From positions 3,026,034 to 3,090,033 of the forward strand of contig NZ_KI912155.1 of NCBI RefSeq assembly GCF_000517125.1: a stretch of DNA of 64,000 nt, read 5' to 3'. The notes below the pieces were generated by a model that saw only the letters and a list, made by a program, of their open reading frames with translations, was not told where the DNA came from and searched no databases. Of the stretch, positions 58,905-64,000 are shown in pieces. Both the position numbers and the translations under genes were made by a program. Source of the DNA: Arthrobacter sp. MA-N2 (GTDB lineage: Bacteria > Actinomycetota > Actinomycetes > Actinomycetales > Micrococcaceae). Positions within the stretch are counted from its first letter, which is position 1, and every line of letters begins with the position of its first letter.

Positions 58905-59354
58905 TCAGGCGTCCCGTGGGAACCACCACTGGGATGGTGCGCTGATGACGAACCTGCGACCACTCAGTTCCGCCGGCGTTATCCGGACCAGGTGTTCTTT
59001 GGTGCCTGGCGCCCACGGCGAGAGTTCCATAGCTGGAGTCTCCTGCAGTTCTTCATCTTCCGTGACAATCTCGGCGTGACCCTTGACGATGACGCTCCAT
59101 GCAATGGTGCCGTAGGTGTTCAGACCGTCGGCTTCAAGCACGATTCTTTGACCGGCCAGAACTGCATTCAGTTTGGTACCTGGGCCTGTCCGGAAGATCA
59201 CTGTTCCCTCGTCGGGTATGTAGTTGATCGGGAAGATCTCCGGGTCGCCGCTACTGACGACCGCCACCCTAGCAACGGAGGAAGAACGGAGGTACTTCCA
59301 GCAATCATGGACACTGAGCACTTCGGTGTCCGGCCTCGACTCTAAATTCTCCAT
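58905..59354 (-). CDS. pyridoxamine 5'-phosphate oxidase-like flavin-binding protein
   Basis: A 149-residue protein from ATG 59354; a start nine codons upstream is possible. DCWKYLRSSSVARVAVVSSG, IFPINYIPDEGTVIFRTGPG, IVLEADGLN, AWSVIVKGHA and VRITPAELSGRRFVI place it with 38175, 50670 and 51201. The first block has VARVAV where the others have VGRLAV. No DosR-like box is seen before it, unlike most of its paralogues. The 345 bases from 59355 to 59700 hold no gene I can support. Confidence 0.85.
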   Translation of the reverse strand: MENLESRPDTEVLSVHDCWKYLRSSSVARVAVVSSGDPEIFPINYIPDEGTVIFRTGPGTKLNAVLAGQRIVLEADGLNTYGTIAWSVIVKGHAEIVTEDEELQETPAMELSPWAPGTKEHLVRITPAELSGRRFVISAPSQWWFPRDA

Positions 59355-59700
59355 AAGGCTGAGCCTACAGATCCGGGCCAAGCGGCAGTAGAGGAACCGC
59401 CGACGGTATCCAGTGTGACGAAGTGACAGGACCCATGGAGATTCGACGGCAGGGAGCTGGTCGCGGCTACCGCGAGCTGCGCTCCACGTGGAGCAGCAAG
59501 CCGCGCAGGAGCATTGTCATTCTTGTCGTCCCCGCCCGGGAGGTAATGAGCTCGGCGGCTAGTTCCGACGGGGTCATCGGCCCTTCGACGCGAAAGTCGT
59601 CAGTGTCGACCAGGGGCTGGGCGAGTTTTGTCCCGTCGACACCCAGCTGGATGAGTCTGCCGGGGGACTCATCCACGGCAGGAGTGGCAGCGAATCCCTC

Positions 59701-60030
59701 GTGGCCGTGTTGCCGGCCGGTATCACGTTCCCTGCCCAGTCCACGGTTCCGGTGTCGTACGCCGGGGGCGGGACGACATTTACACGAGGGCTATCCATTG
59801 TTCTGAACGGATGCACGGTGGGTGGCGGCGGACCCACACTCAGCTGCAACCTTCGGACCTCCCATGGAAACTGGAATGCCGGCGATTGCATCCGGTTCTC
59901 TCCGCAAGTTGCAGTGAACTCGGCCGCGAACCTGGGAACCGAGTCTGGGAACGTAGTCCCCGGCGTCGCGGGTAGGCGAGCCGCAGTGGTCCTGAACCGT
60001 CGTCGGTGTGCCGTCGCCGGAAGAGAGAGG
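59701..60030 (+). pseudogene. decayed copy of the tandem surface-protein family (copy 1)
   Basis: This frame lacks a signal peptide but keeps the family core: LNGCTVGGGGPTLSCNLRTS aligns with the C-x8-C block of the intact copies, and a remnant of the C-terminal anchor ends VVLNRRRCAVAGRE where the intact copies have VALNRRRRVVAGI. The stop has been lost, so the frame runs on. The nucleotide match to the intact genes is strongest over the last 60 bases. Confidence 0.6.
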
Positions 60031-60059
60031 ACTCGTCAAGGTCCAGGAACCGCTGGGGA

Positions 60060-60284
60060 AACGGAAGAATGTTCCCGGAATCCCATCACACTCGGGGGGC
60101 CCCCCGCTATGCATTAGTGAATCCCGGAATTGGGAATCACAGAAGCGGGACAGGGCTGGCTGAAAGCGCCCCCTGGGCAAGACGGCTTCGGCATCGAACT
60201 ACTCGGAAGCATGATCCCGAATGAACAGGGACCGAATAGACCAAAGATTTCGATGTTCAACGCACGAATAACTGATGGGGAAAA
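60060..60284 (+). repeat. duplicated leader of the surface-protein cassette (repeat copy A)
   Basis: This stretch is repeated at 62930-63173 with interruptions: shared blocks include CACACTCGGG, GCTATGCAT, GGCTGGCTGAAAGCGCCC, GGCTTCGGCATCGAACTACT, CGGAAGCATGAT and GATGTTCAACGCAC. It immediately precedes an intact surface-protein gene in both places and so includes its promoter. The ribosome site differs: copy A has only GGGGAAAA before the ATG. Confidence 0.75.
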
Positions 60285-60983
60285 ATGAGAACCAAACTGA
60301 AAATGACAAGCAAGATCGCCACAACCACTCTTGGAATTGCAGCCCTCATGTTGATGGGAACTGTGGGCGCAAACGCCTCGACTGAGGCCCCCATGCCTAA
60401 TGCCGCAAACACGATTGCGCCAGGTACAACGGGTGACGTCGGAGCTACGATTTTGAACAAGTGGGGAACTGATGCGACCGGTAACTTAACCCTTTTTCTT
60501 ACCGCGCCATCACATTCGACCTTCCCCCTCAACCAAGTGTGGGGCAGCGATTTTATTCAGGGTGCACAGGACACCGGATCCAGGACTGAATTCACAAATT
60601 GCACCCGGTCGAACGACTGGAAGACCATGACGTGCAAGGCGGCCCTCACCATTCCGGCTGCTGGAAACGGCAAGTACAGTGGCATGAAATTTACCACTCC
60701 TATTGCGGTCGACCCCAATGCACCAGCAGGCACTACTTTCACTGACGGTGATTTCAATATGACCAACAGCCTCAACAACAGTTCCGGCAGCGAGATCAGT
60801 GGCGGCCGGACAAGTCTGCAGTACAAGACGCCGCCAGTGGCGGCGGACGCGATCGCGGCGGTCCCGGTGGAGGCGGTCCCGATGGTTGACCCGATGGTCG
60901 GTCTCGGTGCCGGAGTCGTTATCGCCGGTGCGGGAGCCGCAGTGGCCCTGAACCGTCGTCGGCGTGTCGTCGCCGGAATCTGA
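60285..60983 (+). CDS. exported, C-terminally anchored surface protein (tandem family copy 2)
   Basis: A 232-residue protein. Residues 1-~32 are a signal peptide ending GTVGANAST. Residues ~40-190 form a beta-rich domain with TIAPGTTGDVGATILNKWGT, two cysteines in NCTRSNDWKTMTCK likely disulfide-bonded, and repeated Thr/Ser strands. A short Ala/Val/Pro linker leads to VDPMVGLGAGVVIAGAGAAV, a membrane helix, and the tail LNRRRRVVAGI. There is no LPXTG box, so anchoring is probably by the helix itself. The family is unknown to me. Weak ribosome site. Confidence 0.75.
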   Translation: MRTKLKMTSKIATTTLGIAALMLMGTVGANASTEAPMPNAANTIAPGTTGDVGATILNKWGTDATGNLTLFLTAPSHSTFPLNQVWGSDFIQGAQDTGSRTEFTNCTRSNDWKTMTCKAALTIPAAGNGKYSGMKFTTPIAVDPNAPAGTTFTDGDFNMTNSLNNSSGSEISGGRTSLQYKTPPVAADAIAAVPVEAVPMVDPMVGLGAGVVIAGAGAAVALNRRRRVVAGI

Positions 60984-61098
60984 CGTTGCAGCATAGCAAG
61001 CGCAGGGCTCCACGGGACTGAACAAACGCCCAGGAAGCCTCAGGCCGCCGGTCGGCACGGTGGAGTAATCGTGGACCGGGGGTAAGTTCTCTTGGACT

Positions 61099-61132
61099 GC
61101 GTGCCCTCCGGCCCCGATGCCGGAGGGCACGC
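61099..61132 (+). terminator. 14-base perfect hairpin after copy 2
   Basis: GCGTGCCCTCCGGC pairs exactly with GCCGGAGGGCACGC around a six-base loop, 115 bases after the stop. The same hairpin follows the other intact copy. Confidence 0.8.
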
Positions 61133-61560
61133 GTGTCCCCAGCCGAAGGCACGGCCGTCCACGAGCCGGGCAGGCCACCGCTTGGTTCTCCCGAGGAGGG
61201 AGGACTCAATCACCAATCCCAGTTACCAATCTCGACGGTCACGCTATGGCCGCGTTCTGGTCGATAACCAGCGCTTTGGCGACGATTGTCGTCGCACTCT
61301 CGGCTACCGAATCCAGTCGCTGCCGGCGGACATGGAATGAACAACCATCATCGCCGAAACCGGAACCCCAGCTACGACGACGGACCGGAATTCACGGCCC
61401 CGACACTGATCGACTGGTGCAACACCGGCGGGTCGCTATCGCGTTCATCGACCCGGATGGACCATTCGCCCCATGAAGGGTCCGGGCCGTCGTGCAGTCG
61501 GGCGCCTGTGAAGCACGTAGTCACGTTATCGTTGGTCCAACACATCTAATCAGGAGGGTG
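61133..61560. other. intergenic, nothing recognised
   Basis: Short open frames occur on the plus strand but none has a ribosome site or family resemblance. AGGAGGG at 61552-61558 belongs to the next gene. Confidence 0.4.
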
Positions 61561-61561
61561 C

Positions 61562-62026
61562 ATGCCGTACGTTGTTGACTTCCAGAACGTGTCCACTGCC
61601 GGTCTGGAGTCTTCTCCGGTTGCCGATGCGCTTGCCGGGTTGCGCGCCAACGAGGGCCGTTACTACCGGAACAAGTACGGTCACGTGTTCACTGTGAGCC
61701 CTGCGAGCGAGGTTCCGGAAGTAGTCGAGCGGGTGAGCCGGATCCTGAAGGACGAGCGAGACATCGTCATCGGCTCACGTCCCCTCGAGGCGACCGCCTT
61801 CGAAGTGGACGGCTTGCGGATGGCTTATGTGTTCTACGAATCGGGGCTGTCGATCAACGTCATGTACAGCATCGAGGACGGCGGGAAACGGGCGGTCGGA
61901 TTCAAACTCGCCGACGGCATGGAGATTCCGGAGGAACTGGCATCACGTTTCAAGTTCGCACGCCAAAAATCGAAGCTCGCAGGAGTTATCCGCGGCTCCT
62001 ATTTCGTGATCAAAGGCGAGTACTGA
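61562..62026 (+). CDS. conserved-looking hypothetical protein
   Basis: A 154-residue protein from ATG 61562 with a strong AGGAGGG site. Composition is mixed alpha/beta: VVDFQNVSTAGLESSPVADA, a YYRNKYGHVFTVSPASEVPE strand, IVIGSRPLEATAFEVDGLRM, then VMYSIEDGGKRAVGFKLADG and a basic C-terminal helix. It has no signal peptide or membrane segment. I do not recognise the family. It splits the surface-protein cassettes and may have been inserted between them or be part of their unit. Confidence 0.7.
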   Translation: MPYVVDFQNVSTAGLESSPVADALAGLRANEGRYYRNKYGHVFTVSPASEVPEVVERVSRILKDERDIVIGSRPLEATAFEVDGLRMAYVFYESGLSINVMYSIEDGGKRAVGFKLADGMEIPEELASRFKFARQKSKLAGVIRGSYFVIKGEY

Positions 62027-62071
62027 AGCCTGAAAACCGGTGGCAGGATACTGGCAACAGGGGTAAATGCA

Positions 62072-62400
62072 TCATCGATGGATGGTTCCGGCAGTATCAG
62101 GTACGTCTGCAAGGACGACCGTCACCCGGGTCTCCTGGACTCCTGAGTCGGACGTGAAGGTTCCGATAAGGGAAAGTTCCCCGGCGACGCCCATTTCTTC
62201 GTGGAGTTCGGCTTGAGCCGTCGCTAAGGGGTCGGCATTCACGGCGAAGCCGCGTGGCTTCGCCGTGGTGGCCTCAAATTCTACGTCCTTGGCCCAAAGC
62301 GTGAACAGCACGGACAGCCGCACCACGCCAATCAAAGTCACCATCTCGCGAGATGCCTCGCTCAAGGCCTTCTCACCATCGCCGGACTTCCCGGGCGACG
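62072..62400 (-). pseudogene. NUDIX-like hydrolase fragment
   Basis: A minus-strand stretch reads LATAQAELHEEMGVAGELSL and GTFTSDSGVQE, resembling the centre of a NUDIX box (R-E-x-x-E-E-x-G) with the Arg replaced by Ala and upstream spacing off by one. No upstream start, and the frame dissolves before 62400. Probably a broken ADP-ribose pyrophosphatase-type gene. Confidence 0.3.
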
Positions 62401-62639
62401 ACGGGAACGAGTGCGTCGCATTCGTCCCAGAGAACTTCTCCTGATGATGCCGTGGCCTCGACCCGATTGCGCTGACGAGCTCCCCTCCATGCTGCTGCCG
62501 CCCCGGGAGCATGCCCGCCAAACGACGTTCTTCCGGTCTGGGGCAGGTGGCGTAGATCAATGGCTCCATCCCGGCGTTCGTCAATGAACGAGTGACCAGG
62601 TGGATGCTGCGGAGCGGGAGTCTGTGTCGTTCAGAACCC

Positions 62640-62800
62640 AGGCCGTGAAGGTGATGACCTGCCCCGCCATTGCCGTGACCATACCGGCGCCCGATGGTTG
62701 ATCCGCTGGTCGGCCTCGTTGCGGGACAGGGCGCCGGTAATTGTCCCGAACCGGCGTCGGCGTGCTGGCGCCGGAAACTAAGGGACTCAGCAAATGTCCA
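62640..62800 (+). pseudogene. decayed 3' end of the surface-protein family (copy 3)
   Basis: Nucleotides 62695-62782 match the end of the intact copies: a GATGGTTGATCCGCTGGTCG block, then CCGGTAATTG and CGTCGGCGTGCTGGCGCCGG, with frameshifts that destroy the anchor helix and Arg cluster. It is followed by the family hairpin at 62866-62897. Only the C-terminal portion can be traced. Confidence 0.55.
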
Positions 62801-62865
62801 GGAAGCATCCAGCGCGCCGATCCGCGCGGTTGAGTAATCGTGGACGGCGGACGACCTCCTGTCCC

Positions 62866-62897
62866 GTGTGCCCTTCGGCCCCTCCCGGAGGGCACAC
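62866..62897 (+). terminator. hairpin after decayed copy 3
   Basis: GTGTGCCCTTCGG pairs with CCGGAGGGCACAC with one T-G wobble. It resembles the hairpins at 61099 and 63965 and marks the end of a third cassette. Confidence 0.7.
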
Positions 62898-62929
62898 TTC
62901 CTCCCCAAAGCTGCCGCAGGAAACCGTCG

Positions 62930-63173
62930 CCGGGGAAACGAAAGAAAGTTTTCGGAATACCGTCACACTCGGGCCCCTCGCCGCTATGCATCAGTGAATC
63001 CCGAGACGGGGAATCACTATGGGGAATCACTGAAGTGGACACGGCTGGCTGAAAGCGCCCTGGGCAAGTCAGCTTCGGCATCGAACTACTCGGAAGCATG
63101 ATCTCGAACGAAACAGGGACCGAATAGGCCAAAAGTGTCGATGTTCAACGCACCAAAACCTAAGGAGGAAACA
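62930..63173 (+). repeat. duplicated leader of the surface-protein cassette (repeat copy B)
   Basis: Second copy of the leader at 60060-60284. It contains an internal partial duplication (GGGGAATCACT occurs twice at 63012-63036), and its ribosome site is improved to AAGGAGGAAACA. Confidence 0.75.
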
Positions 63174-63848
63174 ATGAGAACCAAACCGAGAATGACAAGC
63201 AAGATTGCCGCAACCACCCTTGCGGTTTCAGCCCTCATGGTGATGGGAACTGTAGGTGCCAATGCCTCGACTACAGCCCCCACGGTCAATGCTGCAAACA
63301 CGATTGCGCCAGGAGCAACGGGTGACGTCGGAGCTACGATTTTGAACGAATGGGGCACCGATGAGACAGGTACCGTAGCGCTCACTCTTACCGCGCCATC
63401 AAATTCGACCTTCAGCACCACCCAAGTGTGGGGTAGCAATTTTGTCCAGGGGGTGCAGTCCAACGCCTCCGCCCCGGTATTCACAAATTGCACCTTGTCG
63501 AACGGCAATAAAACCATGAAGTGCAGTGGGAAGATCACCATTCCAGCGGCTGGAAACAACAAGCTAAGCGGCGTTAAATTCACTACTTCTGTAACCGTCG
63601 ACCCCACCGCACCAGGAAACACGACTTTCACTGACGGTGCGTTCGTTATGACCAACAGCGCAGAACAGGACTCTTCGGGTGCCTCCATTATCAGTGGCGG
63701 TACGACAAATTTGCAGTACTCGACACCGCCAGTGGCGGCGGTCCCGATGGTTGACCCGACGGTCGGCCTCGGTGCCGGAGTCGTTATCGCCGGTGCGGGA
63801 GCCGCAGTGGCCCTGAACCGTCGTCGGCGTGTCGTCGCCGGAATCTAA
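63174..63848 (+). CDS. exported, C-terminally anchored surface protein (tandem family copy 4)
   Basis: A 224-residue protein from ATG 63174; an upstream in-frame ATG at 63138 belongs to the leader repeat. Signal peptide ~1-32 (same GTVGANAST end), beta-rich domain with NCTLSNGNKTMKCSGKI, short linker, anchor helix VDPTVGLGAGVVIAGAGAAV and tail LNRRRRVVAGI identical to copy 2. The two proteins are near-identical at both ends and more divergent in the middle, suggesting selection or recombination on the exposed domain. Confidence 0.8.
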   Translation: MRTKPRMTSKIAATTLAVSALMVMGTVGANASTTAPTVNAANTIAPGATGDVGATILNEWGTDETGTVALTLTAPSNSTFSTTQVWGSNFVQGVQSNASAPVFTNCTLSNGNKTMKCSGKITIPAAGNNKLSGVKFTTSVTVDPTAPGNTTFTDGAFVMTNSAEQDSSGASIISGGTTNLQYSTPPVAAVPMVDPTVGLGAGVVIAGAGAAVALNRRRRVVAGI

Positions 63849-63964
63849 CACGGTGCAGCTTAGCAAGCGCAGGCCCTCACGGGACTGAACAACGTCCAGG
63901 AAGCCTCAGGCCGTCGGTCGGCACGGTGGAATAATCGTCGACCGCGGGTAAGTTCTCTCGGACT

Positions 63965-63998
63965 GCGTGCCCTCTGGCCCCGCTGCCGGAGGGCACGC
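63965..63998 (+). terminator. hairpin after copy 4
   Basis: GCGTGCCCTCTGGC pairs with GCCGGAGGGCACGC with a single T-G wobble, 117 bases after the stop, the same distance as for copy 2. Confidence 0.8.
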
Positions 63999-64000
63999 GC

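Noticed and set aside
59467..59676. Minus-strand 69-codon frame with a plausible-looking peptide
   Set aside because: GTG start without ribosome site, no family resemblance, and it partly opposes the decayed surface-protein copy. Could be a gene tail but not supportable.
1..64000. CRISPR array, tRNA or rRNA gene
   Set aside because: No regularly spaced short repeats, cloverleaf with CCA-end context or rRNA-like segment was seen by eye; a covariance-model scan would be decisive.

Overview
The window looks like chromosome from a high-GC actinobacterium, most likely an Arthrobacter/Pseudarthrobacter-type member of the Micrococcaceae. The reasons are GTG/TTG starts beside GGAGG-type ribosome sites, actinobacterial families (DUF3040, SPW-repeat protein, GbsR/MarR regulators), many universal stress proteins, and a mycobacterial-type DevS/DevR (DosS/DosR) pair. 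No tRNA, rRNA or CRISPR array was seen. The genus is inferred from gene content, not from a marker gene.

Layout. 1-1.1 kb is decayed sequence: a frameshifted M20 amidohydrolase remnant and a coiled-coil remnant. 1.15-4.8 kb is one 1219-residue helical-repeat protein with a C-terminal PIN-like nuclease domain, a candidate defence gene. 4.9-10.6 kb is a Tn554-like element (two tyrosine recombinases plus a DUF6262 protein) whose middle gene tnpB is split by an IS110-family insertion; the IS carries a structured leader that could be its bridge RNA. A 5'-truncated HNH fragment follows. 11-14.1 kb is an ABC-2 exporter operon with a GbsR/MarR regulator. 14.2-19.5 kb holds a DUF1508 protein, a universal stress protein with two DosR-like boxes, and a persulfide-handling module (CstB-like dioxygenase, MFS transporter, divergent ArsR-rhodanese regulator with a clear operator), then a SHOCT protein and a broken cupredoxin. 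19.8-24.1 kb holds two more ABC transporters. 24.4-28.7 kb holds a secreted GH3 (NagZ-type) enzyme, YceI, an NTF2-like protein and DUF981 membrane proteins.

29-38 kb is a redox block. On the plus strand lie ApbE flavin transferase, a haem-b ferric-reductase-like membrane protein, a NuoF-like flavoprotein, a 3Fe-4S ferredoxin, a two-component system, an FAD/NAD ferric-reductase-like protein and an exported FMN-binding protein carrying an ApbE modification motif. Facing it on the minus strand is a three-gene minimal cytochrome b complex.

38-59 kb reads as a hypoxia/dormancy regulon. It has six pyridoxamine-oxidase-like flavin proteins, four of the window's five universal stress proteins, phosphoketolase plus acetate kinase (acetyl phosphate to ATP), a CtpE-like and a P1B-type ATPase, an alcohol dehydrogenase, Hsp20, and the sensor/regulator pair itself. 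The sensor keeps the haem-ligand histidine of DosS. A 14-base motif of the form GGGCCGAAAGACCC, close to the mycobacterial DosR box, stands upstream of most of these units and also before the stress gene at 14.7 kb.

59.7-64 kb is a tandem family of short exported, C-terminally membrane-anchored proteins: two intact and two decayed copies, with duplicated leader and terminator sequences, which suggests a cassette that amplified in place.
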